Source of the DNA: Bradyrhizobium lupini | GTDB lineage: Bacteria; Pseudomonadota; Alphaproteobacteria; Rhizobiales; Xanthobacteraceae | Reading direction: 5' to 3' | Assembly (NCBI RefSeq): GCF_040939785.1 | Contig: NZ_CP162553.1 | Span: 6,467,001 to 6,531,000 of the forward strand | DNA: 64,000 bases | In this document: one piece after another, positions 25,049-33,751 of the stretch | Position numbering within the stretch: the first letter of the stretch is position 1 | How the letters are laid out: each line of letters starts with the position of its first letter | Position numbers and translations under genes: made by a program | Notes under the pieces: generated by a model | Told to the model about the DNA's origin: nothing | The model's input: the letters and a program-made list of their open reading frames with translations, nothing else | Database searches by the model: none

Positions 25049-25193
25049 AAGCCGCTTCGGATCTAGGGATGATGACCATCATATCAATGACCCAATGAAT
25101 GCGCAACCTGAGCATATTCCGATATGTCACGAGCCGCCGAACGCGCTGACGATGGCAGGCTTCCGCCTTACGCTGGTAAGCTCAAGTGCACGC
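25049..25193. other. Spacer between MFS gene and the 3' end of fliP
   Basis: No gene is supported. It carries the promoter region of the MFS gene and abuts the unusual 3' end of fliP; it may hold the insertion junction. Confidence 0.4.
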
Positions 25194-26005
25194 CTACAAG
25201 CATCGGGCTAGAGAGGATAGGGTCGCTGACCGCTGCCCAGGACCGCTACCCCCGTAACTCTGCACCAGACTGCCTGCCACCAGCGACCAGCCGTCGACCA
25301 GCACGAAGAAGATCAACTTGAACGGCAGCGAGATCGTTGCCGGCGGCAGCATCATCATCCCCATCGACATCAGCACGGACGCGACGACGAGGTCGATGAT
25401 CAGGAAGGGGAGGAACAGCAGAAAGCCGATCTCGAAGGCACGCTTCAGCTCCGAGATCATGAAGGCGGGGACGAGGATGCGTAAGCCGAGCTCGTCGGGG
25501 GTTGCCGGCGGCGGCTCGCCGGAGAGGTCCAGGAACAGCTTGAGGTCCTTCTCGCGCACGTTCTTCTGCATGAAGCCGCGCAGGGGACGGAGGCGCGCTG
25601 AAGCGCGTCCTCGACGCCGAGCTGATTTGCGACGAGCGGACGGATGCCTTCGTCGTAGGATTTTTGCAGGACGGGTCCCATCACGAAGAAGGTGAGGAAC
25701 ATCGCCAGGGCGATGATCACCGAGTTCGGCGGGGCGGTCGCTGTGCCCATCGCGGTGCGCAGCAGCGACAGCACGACCACGATGCGCGTGAACGACGTCA
25801 TCATGATCAGGATCGACGGTGCGATCGACAGCACCGTGAGCAGCGCGATCAGCTGGATCGCGCGCTCGGTGACGCCGCCACCGCCAGCGCCTCCGCCGCC
25901 GAGATTGATGCTGATGTCCTGCGCATGTGCCGGCATCGCGAGCGAAGCCGCGCCGATCAGGACAGAAAGAAGAAAAACTCTACGCGGGAGGGCCGGCAGC
26001 CTCAC
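25194..26005 (-). pseudogene. fliP: Flagellar export gate protein FliP, frameshifted
   Basis: Two overlapping frames together give a whole FliP (about 270 residues when one base is restored). The first runs from GTG 26005 through the signal peptide ([17 protein letters not shown]), [24 protein letters not shown] and up to [11 protein letters not shown]. The second continues [58 protein letters not shown] to the C-terminus. The shift is one missing base in the CCCC run on the coding strand (plus-strand GGGG, 25583-25586). FliP is the core pore of the flagellar type III secretion system. The start overlaps the fliO stop (GTGA). After the usual end (SLVQSYGG), 18 atypical residues follow. Sequence error is as likely as real inactivation. 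Confidence 0.9.
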
Positions 26006-26973
26006 GAAGACGGCTTCGGACGGCCGAGCAACGAGGCCATCTCGTCTTCGAGATTTTCAAAGCTGGTCTTTTCCGGAGCCGGCTTTGCGGCAGGTGCCGG
26101 TGGCGCCGGCGGCTCGCTGCGGGCCACACGCGGAGGAGCGGCCGGGGGCTCCGGGGCGACCGGTGGGGCAAGCGTCTCGCCGGCGGGGCGGCGCAGCGCA
26201 GCTTCGAGCCGCTGCGCCATCTCGGCGAGATTCTGCTCGGCGCTCGATGGCCCCCCAGGAGCGGACGCCGGCGGCGGAACGGGCGGAGCCTGCGGCACAG
26301 GCGGAGGAGGCGCGGCTACGCGCTCGGAGCGCACCGGAGGCGCCTTTACCGGCTCGCTCTGGCGGGGCGGGCGCGGCATCAGAGGGGGTTCGTTGCGCGC
26401 AACGCGCGGCGGAATAGGTTCGGGACGCGGCTCGCGCTCGGGGCGCGGCGCGAGCGGCTCGGAGGTGAAGCCGGCCAGTGGCGGCTCGTTGCGGCGTTCG
26501 GCCAGCCCGGGAGCGGGCCGGCGCACTTCGTCGGCGAAGGAGGGACGCGCGGGCCGCGGTGGCGGCTCGGGCATTTGCGGCTCGGGATGATCGAGCAGCT
26601 CGGGCCGCGGTGCTTCGTCGGCCCAGCTGCTGGTATCATGCATCGGCGCAAGACGCGGCGGCTCGGCGGCATTGGAACGCTGCGGGAGCTGGTCGCGGCC
26701 GGGTGCTGCGCGCACGATGTTGGGTTCGACGACGATGTCGGTGGGGCCACCGATCATCAGAAGATGCTCGACATTGTCACGCCGGACCAGCACCAGACGG
26801 CGGCGGCCGTCGACCGCGGCGGCATCGATCACGGCGAGCCGGGGCATCCGGCCGCGCTGGGTGTTTGCGCCAAGCCGGCTGGTGGCGAATCGGCGAACCA
26901 GCCATGCAGCGACGCCGATCAACGCCAGAACGACGATGAACGCGACGATGAAGGTGATAGGGCTGCCTTGCAT
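26002..26973 (-). CDS. fliO: Flagellar biosynthesis protein FliO
   Basis: 323 residues: one N-terminal transmembrane helix (about 4-27, ITFIVAFIVVLALIGVAAWLV) then the conserved short beta domain of FliO (RGRMPRLAVIDAAAVDGRRRLVLVRRDNVEHLLMIGG in outline), which helps assemble FliP. The remaining ~220 residues are an extremely Pro/Arg/Glu-rich disordered tail with repeated R-NEPPL and PP-R-R motifs, far longer than in enterobacteria. ATG 26973 (GGGGA ribosome site) is preferred over TTG 26988. First gene of the minus-strand fliO-fliP pair. Confidence 0.85.
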   Translation of the reverse strand: MQGSPITFIVAFIVVLALIGVAAWLVRRFATSRLGANTQRGRMPRLAVIDAAAVDGRRRLVLVRRDNVEHLLMIGGPTDIVVEPNIVRAAPGRDQLPQRSNAAEPPRLAPMHDTSSWADEAPRPELLDHPEPQMPEPPPRPARPSFADEVRRPAPGLAERRNEPPLAGFTSEPLAPRPEREPRPEPIPPRVARNEPPLMPRPPRQSEPVKAPPVRSERVAAPPPPVPQAPPVPPPASAPGGPSSAEQNLAEMAQRLEAALRRPAGETLAPPVAPEPPAAPPRVARSEPPAPPAPAAKPAPEKTSFENLEDEMASLLGRPKPSS

Positions 26974-27069
26974 ACTTGTCCCCGACAAATGGCGCTTGTC
27001 TCGGGCCAGTGGTCAGATGCGCCAACCACCGGCTTACGTTGCCCCAAACTGCGATTTCTTAACGTCCCA

Positions 27070-27084
27070 CGGCAAGTTTTGCCG
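27070..27084. promoter_or_regulatory. Palindrome CGGCA-AGTTT-TGCCG between fliO and flgB
   Basis: Inverted repeat of 5-5-5 (6-5-6 with the flanking A/T at 27069 and 27085), differing in one base from the one between flgI and fliX. It lies about 97 bases upstream of fliO on that strand. Confidence 0.55.
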
Positions 27085-27242
27085 TCCCCAACTCTTAATA
27101 ACCCATGAATCGCTCGATCCAAAACGACTTCTTGACCTGTGAATGCGCCGCCAAGCGGTTGGGTTAATGCCGCTTTTGGAGGCGTAGAATCACGGGGCAC
27201 GCGCAGTGGTGTCCCGCCGGGGGACAGCTGCCTGCGACCTCC

Positions 27243-27258
27243 TTAACCGGCTGTTAAC
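27243..27258 (+). promoter_or_regulatory. Predicted CtrA box upstream of flgB
   Basis: TTAA-N7-TTAAC, a perfect match to the CtrA consensus, at 27243-27246 and 27254-27258, 64 bases before the flgB start. It is followed at 27267-27281 by CGGCAAATTCTGCCT, a one-mismatch-arm form of the flagellar palindrome. Confidence 0.72.
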
Positions 27259-27321
27259 CATACAGGCGGCAAATTCTGCCTAGCTTCGGACCTGGTCCGA
27301 GAGGCGGAAGGAGCCGCAACG

Positions 27322-27726
27322 ATGTCCATCAACGATCTTCCGGTGCTATCGGCGCTTCGCACCAAGATGCAATGGCACCAGGAGCGCCAGCGCGTCCTGT
27401 CCGAGAACGTCTCCAATTCCGACACGCCCAAATTCCGTCCGCGCGACCTGGTCGAGCCGAAGCTGGACAGGAGCGGCGCCGTCACGGGTTCGATGGGTCC
27501 CTTGGCGCTCACCCGCACCAGCGGTTCCCATATGGCGCCGTCGGGCGCGGCCTCCGGATTCGACCAGAACAAGAATGCGGGTTTTGAGACACGCCCCGCC
27601 GGCAACGCCGTCAATCTCGAAGAGGAGATGATGAAGGCCGCCAGCAACCAGATGGATTATGCGGCGGCGACCTCGCTCTATTCGAAGAGCCTGCACCTGC
27701 TCAAGACCGCGATCGGCAAGGGCTAG
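27322..27726 (+). CDS. flgB: Flagellar basal-body rod protein FlgB
   Basis: 134 residues, typical for FlgB: N-terminal LSALRTKMQWHQERQRVLSENVSNSDTPKFRPRDL and a C-terminal amphipathic helix (NLEEEMMKAASNQMDYAAATSLYSKSLHLLK). It forms the innermost rod. First gene of flgB-flgC-fliE-fliQ-fliR-flhB. Confidence 0.96.
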   Translation: MSINDLPVLSALRTKMQWHQERQRVLSENVSNSDTPKFRPRDLVEPKLDRSGAVTGSMGPLALTRTSGSHMAPSGAASGFDQNKNAGFETRPAGNAVNLEEEMMKAASNQMDYAAATSLYSKSLHLLKTAIGKG

Positions 27727-27741
27727 GGCTGGAGATAGACC

Positions 27742-28167
27742 ATGGCGAATGACAGCAGCGACTTTGCCCGTTCAATGGCGATCGCGACCTCCGGTCTGCG
27801 GGCGCAGGCCGGGCGCATGCGGGTGATCTCGGAGAATATCGCGAATGCGGATTCGACCTCGCAGACCGCCGGCGGCGATCCTTACCGGCGCAAGGTGCCG
27901 ACCTTCTCCTCCGCGCTCGACCGTACACTCGACGCGCAGGTCGTCACCCTCGGCAGGATCAAGCCCGACCAGTCCAATTTCCGCACCAAATACGAGCCGA
28001 ACAATCCGGCGGCGGATGCGACCGGTAACGTCAAATATCCCAACGTGAACTCGGTGGTCGAGATGACCGACATGCGCGACGCGCAGCGGTCGTACGAGGC
28101 CAACCTCAACATCATCAGCGCGACGCGCCGGATGATCCAGCGCACCCTCGACATCCTCAAGAGCTGA
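27742..28167 (+). CDS. flgC: Flagellar basal-body rod protein FlgC
   Basis: 141 residues with FlgC features: MAIATSGLRAQAGRMRVISENIANADST near the start, PNVNSVVEMTDMRDAQRSYEANLNII near the end. Proximal rod component exported by the flagellar secretion system. It lies 15 bases after flgB. Confidence 0.97.
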   Translation: MANDSSDFARSMAIATSGLRAQAGRMRVISENIANADSTSQTAGGDPYRRKVPTFSSALDRTLDAQVVTLGRIKPDQSNFRTKYEPNNPAADATGNVKYPNVNSVVEMTDMRDAQRSYEANLNIISATRRMIQRTLDILKS

Positions 28168-28183
28168 ACAGGACATTTGAACC

Positions 28184-28492
28184 ATGGCAACACCGACAAT
28201 TGCCGCCAACGCCTATGCAAACCTCGCTCGCGTGCTGGAGAACAGCGGTGCCGGCAAGGGCAGCGAGCCGAGCGGGCAGTCCTTCGCCTCTCTTCTGAAA
28301 GATACTGTCGGCAGCGTCCTGGAGTCCGGCCGTAAATCGGACGCACAGACGGTGGCGATGGCCGCCGGGAAGGCCAACGTGATGGACGTGGTGACGGCGG
28401 TCGCAGATACCGACGTCGCCGTGTCCACGCTGGTCTCTGTCCGCGACCGCGTGATCGCGGCCTATGAAGACATCATGAAGATGCCGATCTGA
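28184..28492 (+). CDS. fliE: Flagellar hook-basal body protein FliE
   Basis: 102 residues, the usual length. The C-terminal half is conserved (ALS-like GKANVMDVVTAVADTDVAVSTLVSVRDRVIAAYEDIMKMPI in outline). FliE links the MS-ring and FliP/FliR gate to the rod. Third gene of the operon. Confidence 0.94.
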   Translation: MATPTIAANAYANLARVLENSGAGKGSEPSGQSFASLLKDTVGSVLESGRKSDAQTVAMAAGKANVMDVVTAVADTDVAVSTLVSVRDRVIAAYEDIMKMPI

Positions 28493-28555
28493 TTTTTCTG
28501 GTTCGTGTGTCCTCATCAAGAGGTGGGGATGAGAGTTGAATAAAGGAACTGCGAA

Positions 28556-28819
28556 ATGACCGGACCGGAAACCCTCGACGTCGCGCGTGATGCGATCTGG
28601 ACGATCGTGATCGTGTCGTCGCCCCTGATGGTGGTCGGCCTCGTGGTCGGCGTCGTCGTGTCGCTGTTCCAAGCGCTGACGCAGATCCAGGAACAGACGC
28701 TGATCTACGTGCCGAAAATCCTGGCCATCTTTGCCACAATGCTGTTGGCCTTGCCATTCATGGCAGACGCACTGCATTCCCACATGCTGCGGATATCGTC
28801 GCGAATCATCGGCGGCTGA
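28556..28819 (+). CDS. fliQ: Flagellar export gate protein FliQ
   Basis: 87 residues with two transmembrane helices (about 15-38 and 50-72) and the FliQ core GVVVSLFQALTQIQEQTLIYVPKI. It is an inner-membrane subunit of the FliPQR export gate. A 63-base gap after fliE carries a GGAACTG-type ribosome site. Confidence 0.96.
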   Translation: MTGPETLDVARDAIWTIVIVSSPLMVVGLVVGVVVSLFQALTQIQEQTLIYVPKILAIFATMLLALPFMADALHSHMLRISSRIIGG

Positions 28820-28836
28820 GGCACTATGCGCCTATC

Positions 28837-29607
28837 ATGCGCATCGACGTCTCGCTGCTGCCGGCGCTTGCCGCCTCCTTCATGCTCGCCTTTGCCCGGG
28901 TCGGCGCGATGGTGATGCTGTTGCCGGGCCTGGGCGAGACCAATATCCCGACACGGATCAAATTGTCGATCGCGCTGCTGCTCACGCTGATCATCCTGCC
29001 GCTGCATCGCAATGCCTATCAGGTCGACATGGGCTCGATCGCGCCGCTGCTGGTCCTGATGCTGCATGAGATCGTGATCGGCATCGTGCTGGGAGCGACC
29101 GCGCGGGTGACGTTGTCGGCGCTGCAGGTTGCCGGTGCCGTGATCGCGCAGCAGATGGGGCTCGGCTTCGTCACTTCGGTCGATCCGACTCAGGGACAGC
29201 AGGGCGTGCTGGTCGGCAACTTCCTGACGATACTGGGGGTGACATTGCTGTTCGCCACCGACAGCCATCATCTGGTGATCGCGGCGCTGAACGACAGCTA
29301 CACGATCTTCGCGCCGGGCGAGACCGTGTCGAGCGGCGATGTCGCCGCACTGGCGACGCGCGCCTTTGCCGCCGCGTTCCGCCTGGGCTTGCAACTTTCC
29401 GGACCGTTCCTGGTGTTCGGCCTCGTCTTCAACATCGGACTCGGCGTGCTGGCGCGGTTGATGCCGCAGATGCAGGTCTATTTCGTCGGCGTGCCGCTGT
29501 CGATCTTCGCCGGCTTCCTGGTGCTTGCCGTCGTGCTCACGGCGATGATGGGCACCTTTCTCGACTACTTCATCGGTGTCATGCACCAGATGATGCCACT
29601 CAAGTGA
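28837..29607 (+). CDS. fliR: Flagellar export gate protein FliR
   Basis: 256 residues with about six hydrophobic helices. Family features include ARVGAMVMLLPGLGETNIPTRIKLSIALLLT, EIVIGIVLGATARVTLSALQVAGAVIAQQMGLG and VFGLVFNIGLGVLARLMPQMQVYFVGVPLSI. It completes the FliPQR gate. Confidence 0.96.
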   Translation: MRIDVSLLPALAASFMLAFARVGAMVMLLPGLGETNIPTRIKLSIALLLTLIILPLHRNAYQVDMGSIAPLLVLMLHEIVIGIVLGATARVTLSALQVAGAVIAQQMGLGFVTSVDPTQGQQGVLVGNFLTILGVTLLFATDSHHLVIAALNDSYTIFAPGETVSSGDVAALATRAFAAAFRLGLQLSGPFLVFGLVFNIGLGVLARLMPQMQVYFVGVPLSIFAGFLVLAVVLTAMMGTFLDYFIGVMHQMMPLK

Positions 29608-29618
29608 CCGGGTGATCG

Positions 29619-30698
29619 ATGGCGGAAGACAACGATCCAGAGAGTCAAACAGAAGACCCGACGCAAAAACGTCTCGAAGAGGCGCTCGAACGCGGTGACG
29701 TCGCCAAGAGCCAGGAGATCAACACCTGGTTCATGATCGCGGGCGCCACGCTCGTCGTCTCGAGCTTCTCGGGATCGGTCGGCAGCGGGCTGTTGGCGCC
29801 GATGCGCAACCTGCTCGCCAATTCCTGGATGATCAAGACCGACGGCAGGGCTCTGCTCGCCCTGATGCAGCAGATCGAAGTCGCGGTGCTGGCGGCGGTG
29901 GGCGTGCCGCTACTGATGCTGGTGCTGGCGGCAATTGCCGGCAACGTGCTGCAGCACCGACTGGTCTGGTCGGCCGAATCCCTCAAGCCCAAGTTCAGCA
30001 AGCTGTCGCCTGCCGAAGGCCTCAAGCGCATCTTCGGCAAGCAAGCGGCGGCGAACTTCCTCAAGGGTCTCGGCAAGCTGATCGTGCTCGGCGCGGTCAT
30101 GACCGTGATCCTGTGGCCGGAGCGGCATCGCATGGAGGCGATGGTCAGGCTCGATCCGGCTGCCCTGCTCGGCGCCTCCACCAGCCTGACCATTCATCTG
30201 CTCGGCGCGGTGGTCGCGGCGCTCGCGATCATCGCCATCGGCGACTATTTCTTCCAGTATCGCAGCTGGTTCCAGCGGCAGAAGATGTCGCTCCAGGAGA
30301 TCAAGGAAGAGTACAAGCAGTCCGAAGGCGACCCGCACATCAAGGGCAAGCTCAGGCAACTGCGCCAGCAGCGCTCCAAGAAGCGCATGATGGCGGCGGT
30401 TCCCAAGGCCTCGGTGATCATCACCAACCCGACCCACTATTCGATCGCGTTGTCCTACGAGCGCGGCATGTCGGCGCCGATCTGCGTCGCCAAGGGCGTC
30501 GACAACCTCGCTTTCAAGATCCGGGAGATCGCGCGCGAGCACGACATCCCGATCGTCGAGAACGTGCCGCTCGCCCGCGCGCTCTACGCCACCGTCGAGA
30601 TCGACGAGGAAATCCCGACCGAGCACTACCATGCGGTCGCCGAAGTCATCGGCTACGTCATGCGTCTAAAGAGCGGATTCGGTGCCACCCGGCAATAA
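29619..30698 (+). CDS. flhB: Flagellar export switch protein FlhB
   Basis: 359 residues: a charged N-terminus (DPTQKRLEEALERGDVAKSQEI), four transmembrane helices (about 35-210) and a cytoplasmic domain with the autocleavage motif NPTH (270-273). Self-cleavage before Pro271 lets the secretion system switch from rod/hook to filament substrates. Last gene of the flgB operon and 155 bases upstream of cckA. Confidence 0.97.
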   Translation: MAEDNDPESQTEDPTQKRLEEALERGDVAKSQEINTWFMIAGATLVVSSFSGSVGSGLLAPMRNLLANSWMIKTDGRALLALMQQIEVAVLAAVGVPLLMLVLAAIAGNVLQHRLVWSAESLKPKFSKLSPAEGLKRIFGKQAAANFLKGLGKLIVLGAVMTVILWPERHRMEAMVRLDPAALLGASTSLTIHLLGAVVAALAIIAIGDYFFQYRSWFQRQKMSLQEIKEEYKQSEGDPHIKGKLRQLRQQRSKKRMMAAVPKASVIITNPTHYSIALSYERGMSAPICVAKGVDNLAFKIREIAREHDIPIVENVPLARALYATVEIDEEIPTEHYHAVAEVIGYVMRLKSGFGATRQ

Positions 30699-30853
30699 AA
30701 CCCCTGAAAAGTACTGGAAATGGCCGTAATCTGGGAATCAGCGTACCTTTCGCCCCTGCTGCCCTTGCGCCTGCGGGTCCGATTCAGGCAGGGAGGACCC
30801 TGCGCGCCCTGTAGCGCGTTGATTCTCTGCCGACAGGCTTGTGCCAGCTTGAG

Positions 30854-33435
30854 ATGACTGCCGAGACCGACCACGACCTCACACGCGAGCCCGTTGCGGC
30901 GCACGAGCCGTCGCCGCGCTCGGGCAGCATTGCGCTGGTGCTGCTGGTGGCCGCCGGCCTCGTCGCCGTTGCCGTCGGGTTGATGACGCTCGGGCGCGCG
31001 CAGGCCCAGCCCTATATCCTCGGTATCCTCGCCGTGCTGGCGATGGTCGGCCTGTTCAACCTGTTCGCCTTCGCCGCCGGCATCATCCGCTTCGCCGATC
31101 GCAATCTCGACGATCCCGTGATGGGGCGCATCGCCGACCACGCCTTCGACGGCCTCGCCGTGACCGACCCGCGCGGCCATGTGGTCTATTCCAATGCGGC
31201 CTACCTGACGCTGACCGGCGCCGCCGGTCCGCAGGACGTGCGCCCCGTGGAGCGCGTCTTCATCGGCAACCCCGACGTCTCCGAGGCGGTGTTCCGCCTC
31301 TTGAAAGCCGCGCGCGAAGGCAAGCGGCAGCAGGAAGAGGTCCGCATCTCCGGCAATGATGGCAGCCAGGGCCGCTGGCTCCGCATGCGGGTGCGGCCCC
31401 TCGGCACCGGCAAGCGCGAGACGAGATACGCGGTGTGGTCGATCGCAGACATCACCCGCGACCGCGAGCGCCAGGAGGACGTGTTCCAGGAACTCCAGCA
31501 CGCGATCGAATATCTCGATCACGCGCCCTGCGGCTTCTTCTCGGTCAATCCGGCCGGGGAGCTCGCTTACGTCAACGCGACGCTGGCGAACTGGCTCGAC
31601 TACGACCTCGCCGAGATCGGCTCGGGCGGGCTGAAGCTCACCGACATCGTCTCCGGCGACGGTGCTTCGCTGCTCACCGCGATCGTGGCGGTGCCGGGCG
31701 AGGTCAAGACGGAAGTCTTCGACATCGACCTGCGCATGCGTACCGGCAAGACCATGCCGGTTCGGCTCTATCACAAGCTCGCCTTCGGCGCCGACGGTGC
31801 GCCGGGCCCGTCGCGCACGCTGGTGATCAGCCGTGCCCGCGACGAGCGCAGCGATCCCGACCGCGCCGCCGAAGTGCGCTTCATGCGCTTTTTCGACCAT
31901 ACCCCGATGGCGATCGCCACCGTCGACCGCGGCGGCAACGTCGTGCGCGCCAATGCGCGCTACGCCAAGCTCGGGCAGGCACTGGGGCTCGACAGCGCCA
32001 GCAAGTCGATCTTCCGCGCCGTCAATTCGCGCGACCGGCACCTTTGATCGCGGCCATCAACCAGGCTGCGGAGGGCCAGGCCGACGTCGCGCCGGTCGAA
32101 GTGGCGCTCGAAGGAACCAGAGAGCGCTGGGGCCAGTTCTTCGTCACGCCGGTGGATGCGGCCGAGAACGACGCCGAAGTCGCCATTGTGCACATGCTCG
32201 AGACCACCGAGCGGCGCGCGCTGGAGAACCAGATCAACCAGTCGCAGAAGATGGAGACCGTCGGCCAGCTCGCGGGCGGCATCGCCCACGACTTCAACAA
32301 CGTGCTCTCCGCCATCATGATGGCGAACGACTTCCTGCTGAACGCGCACAAGCCGACCGACCCGTCGTTCCAGGACATCATGCAGATCAAGCAGAACGCG
32401 ACGCGGGCCGCCACGCTGGTGCGACAGTTGCTGGCGTTCTCGCGCCGGCAGACGCTGCGGCCGCAGGTGCTCGACCTCGGCGATGCGCTCTCCGATCTCG
32501 CCATGCTGCTGCGCCGGCTGATCGGCGAGAAGGTCAAGCACGAGACCATCCACGGCCGAGATCTCTGGCCGGTCAAGGTCGACGTCTCCCAGTTCGAGCA
32601 GGTCATCGTCAACCTCGCGGTCAACGCGCGCGACGCCATGCCCGACGGCGGCAAGCTGATCATCCGCACCGCAAACGTCACCACCGAGGAAGCGGCCAGG
32701 CTGGCCTACAAGGGCATGCCAGCCGCCGACTATGTGCGGATCGAGGTCGCCGACACCGGTACCGGCATTCCCGCCGACATCCGCGGCAAGATCTTCGAGC
32801 CGTTCTTCTCGACCAAGGAGGTCGGCAAGGGCACCGGCCTCGGGCTCTCCACCGTCTATGGCATCGTCAAGCAGACCGGCGGTTTCATTTACGTGGACTC
32901 CGAGCCCGGGCAGGGCACCTCGTTCCACATCTTCCTGCCGCGCCATCATGCCGAGCCGGAGGTGCAGGTCGAGCAGCCGGCGCCGGTCGTTGGCGCCAGC
33001 AATGGTGCCGCGAAGGAGGCCGGGTCCGTGGCGGACGCCAAGCCCCGCACCGATCTCACCGGACAGGGCACCATCCTCCTGGTCGAGGACGAGGAGGGTC
33101 TGCGCGCGCTCAACGCACGCGGGCTGCGCTCGCGCGGCTACACCGTGGTCGAGGCCGAGAACGGCGTCGAGGCGCTGGAGGTGCTGGAAGAGCAGAGCGG
33201 CGGAATCGATCTCGTCGTGTCCGACGTCGTCATGCCGGAGATGGACGGCCCGACATTGCTCAAGGCGATGCGCGAGAAGAACCCCGACATCAAGTTCATC
33301 TTCGTTTCCGGCTACGCCGAGGACGCGTTCGAGAAGAGCCTGCCCGAAGGCCAGCAGTTCGACTTCCTGCCCAAGCCGTTCACACTTAGCCAGCTCGTGG
33401 CGGCCGTGAAGGAGACGATGGCGAAGGCGGGGTGA
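30854..33435 (+). pseudogene. cckA: Hybrid histidine kinase CckA, frameshifted
   Basis: Restoring one base gives about 860 residues in CckA order: two transmembrane helices (about 30-80), PAS domains (about 90-210, 215-330, 335-445), a HisKA domain with the phospho-acceptor His in GGIAHDFNN (about 479), a HATPase domain ([30 protein letters not shown]) and a receiver with Asp about 791 (VVSDVVMPEMDG). The frame breaks at 32041-32042, where CC replaces an expected CCC (RDRH-PLIAAI). CckA with ChpT phosphorylates CtrA. As it is essential or nearly so in relatives, a sequence error is the likelier explanation. Bradyrhizobia keep cckA next to flhB. Confidence 0.9.
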
Positions 33436-33455
33436 GGGCGCGGGCTCCACATTCT

Positions 33456-33542
33456 CCGTCATTGCGAGGAGCGAAGCGACGAAGCAATCCAGTTGCCTCC
33501 GCGGAAACAGCCTGGATTGCTTCGCTTCGCTCGCAATGACGG
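33456..33542. repeat. Palindromic intergenic repeat, family B, copy 1
   Basis: 87 bases whose ends are exact inverted copies (CCGTCATTGCGA... and ...TCGCAATGACGG) with inner arms GAAGCAATCCAG / CTGGATTGCTTC, able to form a long hairpin. Two further copies lie at 40853-40940 and 42940-43019. Confidence 0.88.
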
Positions 33543-33751
33543 AAAAAAGCTGAACTGCTGTCGCCAAACCGACCGGTAGCCGGCGACCGCGGCTCCTTTT
33601 GCACACCCGGCCAAGCCGCCGCCAAATATGGGCTTTTGCCACATCCCCGCGACTGAGGGCCGCAGCCATAAGTTCCGATAGTGGCTTCCTTTTTACGGAA
33701 GGCTGCCCATCTTAGGGGCACATCCCCATGCCGGGGATCTGGGAAACCAAC
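33543..33751. other. Spacer between repeat and Tim44-domain gene
   Basis: No gene is supported. It holds the promoter and ribosome-site region of the following gene; no clear promoter pair was assigned. Confidence 0.4.

Noticed and set aside
25664..27108. Long plus-strand frames over fliO-fliP
   Set aside because: Composition is Gly/Arg-rich and antisense to recognisable FliO and FliP; no ribosome site.
25583..32042. Programmed frameshifting in fliP and cckA
   Set aside because: No slippery heptamer with downstream structure was recognised, neither family is known to use it, and two unrelated genes show the same homopolymer pattern.
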